Source: Aestuariivirga sp.
GTDB taxonomy: Bacteria; Pseudomonadota; Alphaproteobacteria; Rhizobiales; Aestuariivirgaceae
Assembly: GCF_020252395.1 (NCBI RefSeq)
Contig: NZ_JADCDB010000021.1
Coordinates: 95,076 to 159,075, forward strand
DNA length: 64,000 nucleotides
Direction: 5' to 3'
Of the stretch, positions 35,811 to 45,927 are shown piece after piece. The notes under the pieces were generated by a model. The model was not told the DNA's origin, ran no database searches, and saw nothing but the letters and a program-made list of their open reading frames with translations. Position 1 is the stretch's first letter; each line of letters begins with the position of its first letter. Both the position numbers and the translations under genes were made by a program.

Positions 35811-36618
35811 GGACCCGCGCATCTGGCTCGGCGGCGGCTTCATCCTGTTCCTCGCGCTGGCCGCGATCTTCGCGCCGCTCTTGGCGCCCTTCGATCCGCT
35901 GGAACAGGACCTGATGGCGGCAACCGCCGCCCCCGGCGCCGAGCCCGGCCATTGGCTGGGCACCGACAGCCTCGGCCGCGACCTGCTCTCGCGCCTCATC
36001 CATGGCACGCGCATTGCGCTCACCGTGGCCTTCGTCGCTGCCACGCTGGCCTGCCTGCTCGGCACCACGCTTGGGCTGCTTGCAGGTTACTACCGCGGCT
36101 GGGTGGACGCCGGCGTGAGCCGCCTGATCGACATCTGGATGGCCTTTCCGCCGGTGCTGCTGTCGATCCTGCTCGTGGCCGTGCTGGGCGCCGGCCTCAC
36201 CTCGGTGATCGCCGCCATCGTGGTCATCGACTGGACGCGCTTTGCCCGCGTGGTGCGCGCCGAAACGCTGCAGCAAGCGCGGCTCGAATATGCCGAGGCC
36301 GCATCCGCGCTGGGCATGGGGCGCGGCGCCATCTTGTGGCGCGAAGTGCTGCCCAACGTGCTGCCCGTGGTGCTGGTGCTGCTGTCGCTCGAAATGGGCA
36401 TCGCGGTGATCGTCGAGGCGATCCTGTCCTTCGTCGGGCTCTCGGTCTCGACCGACACGCCCACCTGGGGCGGCATGATTGCGGAAGGCCGGCAGATCAT
36501 CTATCAGGCCTGGTGGGTGCTGGTGTTCCCGCTGGGCGCATTGTTCCTCACCGTGCTCGCCTTCAACCAGCTGGGAGACGGATTGCGCCAGTGGCTCGAT
36601 CCGATTCTGAAGCGATGA
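35803..36618 (+). CDS. Peptide-type ABC transporter permease, DppC-like
   Basis: A 271-residue inner-membrane permease. The DppC hallmark HWLGTDSLGRDLLSRLIHGTR is present after the first helix, and the EAA loop is EYAEAASALGMGRGAILWRE. It overlaps both neighbours (8 bases with the DppB-like gene; ATGA with the ATPase). It pairs with the DppB-like protein to form the channel. Confidence 0.93.
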   Translation: MPRDPRIWLGGGFILFLALAAIFAPLLAPFDPLEQDLMAATAAPGAEPGHWLGTDSLGRDLLSRLIHGTRIALTVAFVAATLACLLGTTLGLLAGYYRGWVDAGVSRLIDIWMAFPPVLLSILLVAVLGAGLTSVIAAIVVIDWTRFARVVRAETLQQARLEYAEAASALGMGRGAILWREVLPNVLPVVLVLLSLEMGIAVIVEAILSFVGLSVSTDTPTWGGMIAEGRQIIYQAWWVLVFPLGALFLTVLAFNQLGDGLRQWLDPILKR

Positions 36619-37460
36619 GCCCTGTGATCGACATCCGCAATCTCTCCGCCCGCACCGCGGCGGGCCCCATCCTGCGCGACGTCTCGCTCCCGGTGAATGC
36701 CGGGGAGGTGATGGCGCTGGTGGGCGAGAGCGGGGCCGGCAAATCCACCATCGCTAAAGCGGTGCTCGGCATCCTGCCCGCCGGCATCAAGGTGACCGGC
36801 GGCAACATCTTCTTCGAGGGCGCCGACCTTCTCGCGCTGACGCCTGCAGGGCTGCGCGAGCTGCTGGGCGTGCGCATCGCGCTGATCCCGCAAGACCCCC
36901 TCACGTCGCTGAACCCCGCCCGCCGCATCGGCGACCAGCTGACGGATGGCCTGCGCCTGCGCGCCGGCATGAACTTCCGGGCCGCGTGGGACAAGGCGCT
37001 TGGCCTTCTCAACGACGTCCACATCCGCGAACCGGAGCAGGTGCTGAAACGCTATCCGCATGAGCTCTCCGGCGGCATGCGCCAGCGCGTTCTCATCGCC
37101 CAGGCCTTCTCGCTGAACCCGCATGTGATCATCGCCGACGAGCCGACCACGGCGCTGGACGTGACCGTGCAGAAGCAGGTGCTGCGGCTGATCCGCGACA
37201 TGCAGCGCGAGCGCAAAACCACGCTGCTCTTCGTCACCCATGACCTGGGCGTCGTCGCCCAGATCTGCGACCGCATGACGGTGCTCTATGGCGGCAAGGT
37301 GCTGGAACAGGGGGCCACCGCCGAGATCCTGCGGAACCCGCGAAGCCCCTATACCAAGGCCCTGCTGGCGGCGAGCCCGCGCTATGACCAGCCGGAGCAG
37401 AGCCTGAAGCCCGTGCCAGAAGCCCTCATCGCCGAGCTCAAACGGGAGATCGGCGCGTGA
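36615..37460 (+). CDS. Peptide-type ABC transporter ATP-binding protein, DppD-like
   Basis: A 281-residue ATPase: Walker A GESGAGKST (about residue 38), signature LSGGMRQRVLIAQAF, Walker B HVIIADEPTTALDVT, and H-loop FVTHDLGVVAQ. The C-terminal oligopeptide-transporter tail (RSPYTKALLAASPRY) is shorter than in classical DppD. Starts within the previous stop (ATGA) and its stop overlaps the next GTG start. Confidence 0.93.
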   Translation: MSPVIDIRNLSARTAAGPILRDVSLPVNAGEVMALVGESGAGKSTIAKAVLGILPAGIKVTGGNIFFEGADLLALTPAGLRELLGVRIALIPQDPLTSLNPARRIGDQLTDGLRLRAGMNFRAAWDKALGLLNDVHIREPEQVLKRYPHELSGGMRQRVLIAQAFSLNPHVIIADEPTTALDVTVQKQVLRLIRDMQRERKTTLLFVTHDLGVVAQICDRMTVLYGGKVLEQGATAEILRNPRSPYTKALLAASPRYDQPEQSLKPVPEALIAELKREIGA

Positions 37461-38260
37461 CGCTGATCGAGGCCCGCAACATCTCGCTCGACGTGCCGGA
37501 CATGAGCCATCAGGCGCTCATCGGTCAGCGCCGCAAGCTGCGCATCCTGAAGAACGTGTCGCTGTCGCTCAAGAAGGGCGAGACGGTGGGTCTCGTGGGC
37601 GAGTCGGGTTCCGGCAAGACATCGCTCGGCCGCTGCCTGCTGCGCCTCCATGAGCCCAGCGAAGGCACGCTGGCCTTCGACGGACAGGACATCACCCATG
37701 CGTCGCCCGCGCAACTCAAGCCGCTGCGCCGCCGCATGCAGATGATCTTCCAGGACCCGCAGTCCTCGCTCAACCCGCGGCACACCATCGGCAGCATCCT
37801 CGCCACCGCGCTGAAGCTGAATGAACTCGATGCGGGCGAGACATCCATCGCCGCCATCCTCGGCCGCGTGGGCCTGCCCGCCTCCGCCAGCCGCCGCTAT
37901 CCGCACCAATTATCGGGCGGCCAGCGCCAGCGCGTGGGCAGCGCGCTCGCGGTGGCGCTGAAGCCGGAATTCGTGGTGGCGGACGAGATCGTCTCCGGCC
38001 TCGATGTGTCGACCCAGGCCCAGGTGCTGGACCTGCTCAAGGGCCTGCGCGACGAAATGGGCCTGGCGCTGGCCTTCATCAGTCACGATCTGTCGGTGGT
38101 GCGCTCGCTGTGTGAGCGCGTGGTAATCATGAAAAATGGCGAGATCGTCGAGGAAGGCCTAACGGCAGATGTCTTCGCCAACCCGAAGACCGGCTTCACC
38201 CGAACGCTGATCGCCTCCATTCCCCTGCCCGAGGTGCGGCCCGGCTGGCTCGACCAATAG
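37457..38260 (+). CDS. Peptide-type ABC transporter ATP-binding protein, DppF-like
   Basis: A 267-residue ATPase that begins with GTG inside the previous stop (GTGA). Walker A is GESGSGKTS, signature [17 protein letters not shown], Walker B EFVVADEIVSGLDVS (Glu-Ile instead of Glu-Pro after the catalytic Glu), H-loop FISHDLSVVRSL. The stretch IGQRRKLRILKNVSLSLKKGE is typical of DppF/OppF. It completes the importer of one receptor, two permeases and two ATPases. Confidence 0.93.
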   Translation: MTLIEARNISLDVPDMSHQALIGQRRKLRILKNVSLSLKKGETVGLVGESGSGKTSLGRCLLRLHEPSEGTLAFDGQDITHASPAQLKPLRRRMQMIFQDPQSSLNPRHTIGSILATALKLNELDAGETSIAAILGRVGLPASASRRYPHQLSGGQRQRVGSALAVALKPEFVVADEIVSGLDVSTQAQVLDLLKGLRDEMGLALAFISHDLSVVRSLCERVVIMKNGEIVEEGLTADVFANPKTGFTRTLIASIPLPEVRPGWLDQ

Positions 38261-38350
38261 ATGGCAAGGATGCGATGCCCATTCCGGGCGTCAACCCCTC
38301 ATGCCTGGCGCATCCCCGGACGGTCGGTCCTGTCTTAACCTTGCATCTGC

Positions 38351-38482
38351 CCGTCTACGAAATTGCGGGAACGCAGTGGTCAACAAACGATACATGAACA
38401 TGCGGCCACGGTTTCAGGCCGATGAAAACCCAACCGAAGCCGCCATCGCCTGAAAACATGTGCGAAAGATTCTGGACACTAC
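38351..38482. repeat. Island-bounding direct repeat, copy A
   Basis: About 132 bases that recur in the same orientation at 56534-56668 with roughly 85% identity by eye; long identical blocks include CATGAACATGCGGCC, GCCGATGAAAACCCAACCG and TCTGGACACTAC. Copy A lies between the dppF-like gene and the SorC regulator stop (38487). I do not recognise the element; no terminal inverted repeats or ORF stand out. The two copies bracket an 18-kb segment with different composition and decayed genes. Confidence 0.85.
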
Positions 38483-38486
38483 GTTC

Positions 38487-39461
38487 CTATCTCCACTGAA
38501 GCGCCAGCAGGCCTTCGGCGGACGCCTCGTCGGTGACAAGCACTCGCGCCAGACTCTGCTGCAATACAGCATGCATGACGGGTATCTTGTAGGAACCGCC
38601 TGCTGCAAGAATGGTGTTCGGGATCTGGCGCATATCCTCGATCCCGATACCGACGACCCTCTCGTTGATCGGGTGATCTATGGGCTTTCCGTTCTTGTCG
38701 ACGATGGTGCCTAGAACATCGCCCACGGCGCCGGCCCTGATCAAGTCCTGGGTCTTGACATCGGCCGGAAGACCGTCCCTCACGAGGAGAGACCGCTGGG
38801 AGATGTCGCTGCAGGCCACCGCCATGCCGTCGATTTTCCTGATCTTTGACAGCACCTCGTTGAAGACGTCCAGATGCATTATCGTATCGCGCGACCGTCT
38901 CGATCCAGCATAGAGAGGCGCCGGAAAATAACTGTGCTGCGCCCCAAGAAGGTCGGCCAGTCTGGTGGTGATCTCGAAGCTGTTGAAGTCCGATCCGCGC
39001 GTCAGACCGCCCATGACCGAGATGATTTCCAGGTCGCCGCGCTTGAAAGAAGCCACGAACCTCGTTGCAAGATTGAGCGTGTTTCCCCAGCTCAGGCCAA
39101 ATCTCCTGACTTTTGGATTCGCGAGCTTGCTGGACAGGACTTGCCCCAGGGCGGCGCCCACGATCATCTGAAGGTCCTCAGGCCGCTGCGGCGAAGGCGC
39201 AACATAGGCCTGATCCAAACCGTAGACCTTGCAAAGCCTTTCTTCCAACTCAGGACAGGCGGAAAAGGGTGTGTTGAGCGTTATGCGCACCATGCCGTTC
39301 TTGCGCGCTTCAGCCAAAGCCTTGTTGACACGCAAGCGCGTGACATCGAGCTTGGCTGCAACCTGCTCCTGTGTCAGACCCTCGATGTGATAGGCCCAGG
39401 CCACCTGGGCCATCAGGCGCTCTTCCGCGTCGATCCTCGGAAGCTTCGGAGCACGGGACAT
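38487..39461 (-). CDS. SorC/DeoR-type sugar-binding transcriptional regulator
   Basis: A 324-residue regulator. The N-terminal helix-turn-helix is GLTQEQVAAKLDVTRLRVNK (about residue 29), and the rest is a SorC sugar-phosphate-sensing domain (VGAALGQVLSSKLANPKVRR; LSWGNTLNLATRF; VLGTIVDKNGKPIDH). It is the last gene of the minus-strand permease operon and presumably represses both divergent halves of the sugar cluster until a phosphorylated intermediate accumulates. Candidate operator at 42656-42683. Confidence 0.9.
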   Translation of the reverse strand: MSRAPKLPRIDAEERLMAQVAWAYHIEGLTQEQVAAKLDVTRLRVNKALAEARKNGMVRITLNTPFSACPELEERLCKVYGLDQAYVAPSPQRPEDLQMIVGAALGQVLSSKLANPKVRRFGLSWGNTLNLATRFVASFKRGDLEIISVMGGLTRGSDFNSFEITTRLADLLGAQHSYFPAPLYAGSRRSRDTIMHLDVFNEVLSKIRKIDGMAVACSDISQRSLLVRDGLPADVKTQDLIRAGAVGDVLGTIVDKNGKPIDHPINERVVGIGIEDMRQIPNTILAAGGSYKIPVMHAVLQQSLARVLVTDEASAEGLLALQWR

Positions 39462-39471
39462 TCGCCGGCCG

Positions 39472-40320
39472 CTACTTCACGGCGCCCATCGTCAGGCCTC
39501 TGACGAGATGCCGCGACACGATGATTGCAAAAATCAGCACGGGCACCACGATCAGGGTCGCCGTGGCCATGATCTTTCCGTAGGGCACGTCATAGCCCTC
39601 CATGAAGGTGATCGCCATCGCCGGCGCGGTCTTCGCGGCTTTTGGAGCGAGGATGTAGGCGAACAGCAATTCGTTCCATGAGAAGATAAAGGAAAAGATA
39701 GCGGATACCGCGACCCCAGGCATGGCGAGAGGAAGGCAGATCGACCAAAAAATGCGCCAATGCCCCGCGCCCTCGAGGCTTGCAGCCTCGTCAAGGTCAT
39801 AGGGAATCGAACGGAACTGGTCAGTGCAGATCCAAATGACGATCGGCAGACAGAAGGTGATGTACATGAGCACAAGCGCAAGGTGGGTGTCACGCAAGCC
39901 GACCTGCCGGGCGATCAGAAACACCGGGAAAACCAGGACAACCGGAGACACGAAGCGGTTGGTGATGAACCAGAACCAGAGATCCTTCTTGCCGCGGAAT
40001 TCGAAACGCGCGAGCGCGTAGGCGGCGGGGCAGCCGAGCCCGATGGACAGCACCGTCGTCGCAACCGCCACAATGAGCGAATTGATCAGAGACGCACCGA
40101 CCCTGTCCTCGAACAGGACCTCCCAGTAGTTCGCGAGCGTCGGCGTGAAAATCCAGGCGGGCGGCGACTGCAGCGCAACCACCTGCGTCTTCAGGCTCGT
40201 CGTCACCATCCAGTAAAACGGAAAAACGCAGAACAGGCAGATCAGGCACAGCACGATTGCCTCCGCCGCAACTGGCTTTCGCGGTCCATGCCGGTTGGGC
40301 CGGCTGAATTTGCCCGCCAT
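39472..40320 (-). CDS. Carbohydrate ABC transporter permease, MalG-like
   Basis: A 282-residue six-helix permease. EAA-type loop: DEAASLEGAGHWRIFWSICL about residue 180; C-terminus VRGLTMGAVK as in MalG proteins. The ATG overlaps the stop of the preceding permease by one base. Works with the MalF-like permease at 40320 and the ATPase at 42737. Confidence 0.92.
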   Translation of the reverse strand: MAGKFSRPNRHGPRKPVAAEAIVLCLICLFCVFPFYWMVTTSLKTQVVALQSPPAWIFTPTLANYWEVLFEDRVGASLINSLIVAVATTVLSIGLGCPAAYALARFEFRGKKDLWFWFITNRFVSPVVLVFPVFLIARQVGLRDTHLALVLMYITFCLPIVIWICTDQFRSIPYDLDEAASLEGAGHWRIFWSICLPLAMPGVAVSAIFSFIFSWNELLFAYILAPKAAKTAPAMAITFMEGYDVPYGKIMATATLIVVPVLIFAIIVSRHLVRGLTMGAVK

Positions 40321-41198
40321 CAGCGCACCTCCCTGTAGAACAATCTGATGTAGGCGCGCGCCAGAAAAACGGTCAGGACGAGAAGGATGATGGCCTGCGC
40401 CGAGGCGAGGCCGATATCGAACTGACGGTTACCGGTCCGCTCGATCAGGATCGCGATGAACTCGGTCGCCGACCCGGGTCCGCCGCGCGTCATCGTAAAG
40501 ACCATGTCGAAAAGCTTCAGGGTATCGGCCGTTCGAAGAATGAGCACGGCCACGAGACCCGGCACAAGAAAGGGGAGCTGGATATGGCGGAGAATGGTCC
40601 ACCACCTGCCGGTTTCGAGCCGCGCGGCCTCCTCGATCTCCGGCGGAACGCTGGAAAGACTGGCGAGCATCACCAGCGCCACAAATGGAGTCCATTGCCA
40701 GACATCCCAGAAGATAACGGCGATGTAGGCATTGACCGGATCCCCGATCCAGTTGACTGGCGCAATTCCGGCAAAGCCCAGAAACTGATTGATGACGCCG
40801 TACTTGATGTTGAACATCACCTGGGCGAGAAGCCCCACCACCGCATAGGTCGTCGCCATCGGAAGCACCAACGCCAGGCGGGTCAGCGCCCGCAGGGCGC
40901 CGAGTCCCGGGCGGTGGAGGAGCAAGGCGATCCCCACGCCTAAAACGATCTGAGTGGGAACGGAGACGAAGAACAGCACGGCAGTTCGGTACATGGACTG
41001 CCAGAAGACGGGATCGGTCAGAACCGTGGCATAATTCGCCAGGCCGACGAATTCCTGCTGGTTTGCCTTCGTCAGATTGAAGAAGTGAAGGCTCTTCCAG
41101 ACACCGTAAAGCAGAGGCGCAATGCCCACGAGGGCAAGCGCAAATACGGAAGGCCCAAGGAAGGCGGCAATCGTCGACGCTCTCACGCGGGTCGTCAT
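40320..41198 (-). CDS. Carbohydrate ABC transporter permease, MalF-like
   Basis: A 292-residue permease with six predicted helices (FLGPSVFALALVGIAPLLYG is the first). The EAA loop is IEEAARLETGRWWTILRHIQ, and TRGGPGSATEFIAILI near the C-terminus is a MalF-type conserved segment. A GGGGA stretch precedes the ATG. It lies 80 bases downstream of the binding-protein gene in the same operon. Confidence 0.92.
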   Translation of the reverse strand: MTTRVRASTIAAFLGPSVFALALVGIAPLLYGVWKSLHFFNLTKANQQEFVGLANYATVLTDPVFWQSMYRTAVLFFVSVPTQIVLGVGIALLLHRPGLGALRALTRLALVLPMATTYAVVGLLAQVMFNIKYGVINQFLGFAGIAPVNWIGDPVNAYIAVIFWDVWQWTPFVALVMLASLSSVPPEIEEAARLETGRWWTILRHIQLPFLVPGLVAVLILRTADTLKLFDMVFTMTRGGPGSATEFIAILIERTGNRQFDIGLASAQAIILLVLTVFLARAYIRLFYREVR

Positions 41199-41278
41199 GA
41201 CATGTTTTCCCCGGGGGTCCGCAGTTCGCTAAACGGCGGGGGTGGCGCCCCCGCCGCTGCCGTCCTGCCGGCGCAGCC

Positions 41279-42619
41279 TTACTGCGCGAGAGGCTTCTTG
41301 CCGTCGTAGTAGCCGGCCTTCTGAAGCACTTCTTCCATCTTGGCGCCGATGGTCTTGGCGCCCTCCTCGACCGAGACTTCGCCCAGCATCATCTTGGAAC
41401 CCCATTCCTGGACGATTTCCGTGATGGTCGGCCACTCCGCGAAGCGCGGGCGGAACTCCGGAACGCCATCCTGCCAGCTCTCGACAAGGGCGGGGATGTA
41501 GGTGAACCTCTTCGCGTTGTCCGCATTCTGATACACCGACTGCCGCGCAGGCACGCCACCCTTCTCGAGATAGGTCTGGGCGTTGGCCTTCGAGGTCAGC
41601 CACTGGATCATGAGCCAGGCAGCGGCCTTTTCATTGTCATCGGCCTGCGTTGCAACGGCCAGCGAGAAGCCGCCCAGCGCGGGCTTGCGGCCCGCGGGGC
41701 CTTTCGGCTCGGGAGCGATCGCGAGGCAGTCGCCGATCTTGGACGTGTCCTTGTTGGTGAGCGTCGAATAGAAGGCCGACCACTCCGTGATCATTGCGAC
41801 ATCGCCCTGCGCAAGGGCGTTGACCGCTTCGGCATGATCATAGGAGACGATGCCCGGGGGCATGTACTTCATGAGATCCTGGCGGAAGTTCAGACCGGCC
41901 TGGCTCTCGGGCGAGTTCAGGTTCGACTTGAAGTCCTTCGTCAGGAAGGAACCGCCGAACGGCCACAGCATGCGGGCAAAACTGTCCGCCGACTGGGTCT
42001 CGTTGCGCTTCGACTGGAGAGCGAAGGCGAACTTTCCATCCTTCGTCAAAGCCGGGCCGTATTTGTCCTTGAGATCGGCCCAGGTCTCCGGCGGACCGTC
42101 GAAGCCTGCATCCTTCAGCATGCACTTGTTGTAGAAGAGAAGGCCGGAGTAGTTGTCGAACGGCAGGCCGTAGATCGTCCCGTTCCAGCCGCCGAATGCA
42201 TTGAGCACAAGCGGGAAGAAATCGTTCATGTCGAGATCCGGATCGGCGAGCTTCGGATCCTTGGTAAAGGTGTCGGCAGGAACGATCCAGCCGTTTTCGG
42301 CGAAGTTTCCGATCCACACAAGGTCGATCAGCGCGGCGTCGAGGTCTCCCTGCGCAACGAAGTCGCGCACTTGCTCGCCGAGAGCGTTTTCGTAGGGAAG
42401 CGTGGTGATGTTTACCTTGATGCCAGTCTTCGACTCGAACTCTGGCAGCATTTCCTTCGCGGCGTTGTAACCCGGACGGTCGAGGAACACGACGTCCACG
42501 GTCGTTCCCGCATAGGGCTTGGCGGCCTCCTCCAGAGACCAGGCGGATGCCGCTTGCGAGCCGGCAGCCAATCCCAAAGCCATGAACGCAAATGCGCTGA
42601 CGCAATTTCTGAGCTTCAT
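41279..42619 (-). CDS. Sugar ABC transporter substrate-binding protein
   Basis: A 446-residue cluster B receptor with a Sec signal peptide (MKLRNCVSAFAFMALGLAAG, cleavage near ASAWS). Typical features: LPEFESKTGIKVNITTLPYE, NGTIYGLPFDNYSGLLFYNK, and GGFSLAVATQADDNEKAAAW. The start at 42619 follows AAGGGAGA. First gene of the minus-strand half of the cluster. Length and motifs fit receptors for polyols or oligosaccharides; the ligand is not known. Confidence 0.92.
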   Translation of the reverse strand: MKLRNCVSAFAFMALGLAAGSQAASAWSLEEAAKPYAGTTVDVVFLDRPGYNAAKEMLPEFESKTGIKVNITTLPYENALGEQVRDFVAQGDLDAALIDLVWIGNFAENGWIVPADTFTKDPKLADPDLDMNDFFPLVLNAFGGWNGTIYGLPFDNYSGLLFYNKCMLKDAGFDGPPETWADLKDKYGPALTKDGKFAFALQSKRNETQSADSFARMLWPFGGSFLTKDFKSNLNSPESQAGLNFRQDLMKYMPPGIVSYDHAEAVNALAQGDVAMITEWSAFYSTLTNKDTSKIGDCLAIAPEPKGPAGRKPALGGFSLAVATQADDNEKAAAWLMIQWLTSKANAQTYLEKGGVPARQSVYQNADNAKRFTYIPALVESWQDGVPEFRPRFAEWPTITEIVQEWGSKMMLGEVSVEEGAKTIGAKMEEVLQKAGYYDGKKPLAQ

Positions 42620-42655
42620 GAAGTTTCTCCCTTTGAGCGACCAAAGCATCTGTTT

Positions 42656-42683
42656 ACATTTGTATCGCTATCCATATAAATGT
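42656..42683. promoter_or_regulatory. AT-rich inverted repeat in divergent sugar-transporter promoter
   Basis: Between the divergent binding-protein and ATPase genes lies an AT-rich inverted repeat, ACATTTGTAT (42656-42665) and ATATAAATGT (42674-42683), matching at 9 of 10 positions with an 8-base spacer. It lies 37 bases before the receptor ATG and 54 bases before the ATPase ATG, suitable for co-regulation by the SorC protein encoded at the end of the receptor operon. Confidence 0.5.
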
Positions 42684-42736
42684 ATTTCCGGGAAGCGAAG
42701 TCAACTGATTTTTGGAAAGCATTGCGGGAGGCAAGC

Positions 42737-43797
<1,061 letters not shown>

Positions 43798-43801
<4 letters not shown>

Positions 43802-45150
43802 GCAACGCACAGGCCGTCATCGAGCGCGGACTTCGTTCCTCGAAATCGGTCGCCGAAATCGCCCTGGACCAGGGTGTCCTCGCGCGGGCGCCTCAGCTGC
43901 TGTCAACGCATTTTGGCGCATCCGCGGCATGCCTCGTGGCCGACGAGAACACCTGGAAGGCTGCAGGCGCGGCGGTGGAGAGCCATCTTGCGGCGGCAGG
44001 TAAAGCCGTGACGAAGATCGTGCTGCCGGCCAGTCCCAAGCCGAAGCCGTCGGTTGAGCTTGCGTCGGAACTGGCCAGCTTCCTGACGTCCTCCGGGGGT
44101 GTTCCCGTCGCTGTAGGTTCTGGCGTGATCAACGACGTCGTGAAACACGCAGCCTTCAGCTTGCAGAGACCCTATCTCTGCGTCGCGACCGCAGCCTCGA
44201 TGGACGGTTACACCTCGGCGGGCGCGCCGCTGTCGGAGAAAGGTTTCAAGAAGACGATCCAATGCCGCCCGGCGCGCGTCATCGCCGGGGACCTCGAGGT
44301 GCTACGCAACGCACCCAAGAAGATGTCAGGATGGGGCTTCAGCGACCTCGCCGGCAAGATTCCTGCCGGCGCGGACTGGATCCTGGCCGACGCCCTCGGG
44401 ATCGAGCCGATCGACAACGCCGCCTGGCCAATGGTGCAGGAGCACCTGAGGGAGTTCCTGGCCGATCCGGAGGACGTGGCGCAAGGGCAAGCGCAGGCCA
44501 TCGGGAAACTGTTCGCAGGGCTTGCGGCCGTCGGGCTTGCGATGGAGGCGCACGGCTCGTCGCGCCCGGCCTCGGGCGCGGATCATCAGATTGCTCATCT
44601 TTGGGAGATGGAAGGGCTTTCGCATGGTGGCGAGCCCGTCAGCCACGGAGCCTGTGTCGCCATCGGCTCGCTTGCGGTATTGCAGCTCTACCAATGGCTT
44701 CTGCGGCAAGACTTGAGCAGCCTTGACGTCGAACACGCCCTGCACCGCGCCAAAACCCTTCCAGAGAAGGTTGACGACGTCAGGCGGGCGTTCGGCTCCA
44801 GCGAGATTGGCGAGCGGTCCATCGAGGAAGTCCGCATGAAGCACGTGGAACGCGATGAACTGCGCGCCAGACTTTGCCGGTTTAAGCACGACTGGACCGG
44901 CCTCAAGCCGCGTCTGCAGCGCCAACTGATGACCCCGGACGCGTTTGCCACGATGCTTGCCGCGGCCGGCGCACCCAACTCTCCCGCGGCGATCGGCGTC
45001 AACGGCTCCCGCCTTCGCAAGACAGTGCTCGAAGCGCGCTTCCTTCGCAGCAGATACACCATTCTCGATACACTTGAGGAAACAGGCCTGCTGCACCGTG
45101 CCGTTACGGAGCTGTTTCCGGAAGGAGAGGACTTGCGCCTGGTGTCATAG
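43798..45150 (+). CDS. sn-Glycerol-1-phosphate dehydrogenase-like (AraM family) enzyme
   Basis: A 450-residue iron/zinc-type dehydrogenase of the glycerol-1-phosphate dehydrogenase (AraM/EgsA) family. Nucleotide binding: PVAVGSGVINDVVKHAAF; the family segment VATAASMDGYTSAGAPLS; metal ligands in SGADHQIAHLWEME and EPVSHGACVAIGS. It starts at a TTG overlapping the ATPase stop, with GGAGGGG upstream. In bacteria such enzymes act on phosphorylated or free polyols, not archaeal lipid synthesis; here it likely oxidises or reduces the imported polyol or sugar phosphate. Longer than EgsA (about 350-395). Confidence 0.83.
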
Positions 45151-45193
45151 GATCTGACGGGGACCAGGCGCCCATCAAGAGGAGCAGAGGATC

Positions 45194-45757
45194 ATGCTGG
45201 ACTATCGCGATACCGTCGTGAAGGCGGCCGACGAGATGAAAGCCGCCGCAATGGCAGCCAGCGAGGATGAACTCGACAGGCTGGCGCGTGAAATCACCCG
45301 GGCAAAGCGGATCGTGCTTCACGGCGTCGGCCGCGAAGGCCTGATGATGCGCGCGCTGGCCATGCGCCTTTACCATCTGGGTCTGGACGCCCACGTTGCA
45401 GGCGACATGTCTGCCCCGCCCGTGGGGCGCGGAGACCTCTTGCTGGTCAGCGCCGGGCCTGGCCACTTCCCGACCATCCAGGCGCTTGTCGATGTCGCGG
45501 CGAAGGCAGGCGCCCGGACAGCGTGCATCACAGCCCAGCCGAAAGGGCCGGTTCCGCGAGCTTGCGATGTCATCTTCACGATACCGGCCCAGACAATGGC
45601 GGATGACACAAAACCTAAAGCGGCCTCGGTGCTGCCCATGGGGTCCCTCTATGAAGGCGCGCAGTACCTGGTTTTCGAGGCCCTGATCCTGCTGCTGCGG
45701 GACAGGCTCAAGGTTTCTCCGTCCGCTATGCGGAAGCGGCATACCAACCTCGAGTGA
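45194..45757 (+). CDS. SIS-domain protein, 6-phospho-3-hexuloisomerase-like
   Basis: A 187-residue SIS (sugar isomerase) protein. The N-terminal part of the fold is IVLHGVGREGLMMRALAMRL (GxGR as in HxlB), followed by HLGLDAHVAGDMSAPPVGRGD; the usual S-G-S-G-x-T loop is altered to SAGPGHFPT. Proteins of this family interconvert hexulose 6-phosphates. Following the dehydrogenase by 43 bases with GAGGAGCAGAGG upstream, it would process the product of that enzyme. Confidence 0.83.
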   Translation: MLDYRDTVVKAADEMKAAAMAASEDELDRLAREITRAKRIVLHGVGREGLMMRALAMRLYHLGLDAHVAGDMSAPPVGRGDLLLVSAGPGHFPTIQALVDVAAKAGARTACITAQPKGPVPRACDVIFTIPAQTMADDTKPKAASVLPMGSLYEGAQYLVFEALILLLRDRLKVSPSAMRKRHTNLE

Positions 45758-45767
45758 GAGGAGCAGT

Positions 45768-45910
45768 CCTGACGGCGGCCGGCGACCGCGTCTCGATCGC
45801 AGACGGAAAAAGCCCTCGTGACAGGAGCCTCGAAGGGAATGGGCGCGGAGACATGCCGCGTCTTTGCCGGGCGGGGGCGGATATTGTGGCCGCGGCGCGC
45901 GAAAGCCCCG
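45768..45910 (+). pseudogene. Truncated and frameshifted short-chain dehydrogenase (SDR) 5' fragment
   Basis: Immediately after the SIS gene, the frame starting around 45809 reads KALVTGASKGMGAETCRVFA, the N-terminal cofactor motif TGxxxGxG of an SDR. A one-base frameshift near 45870 moves the continuation (GADIVAAARES, the end of beta-2) into another frame. Homology stops near 45910, just before the stop of the convergent deiminase gene (45928). So an SDR that belonged to the sugar operon has lost all but ~40 codons at the joint between the two halves of the island. Confidence 0.72.
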
Positions 45911-45927
45911 TCCACCCGCCATCTAGC

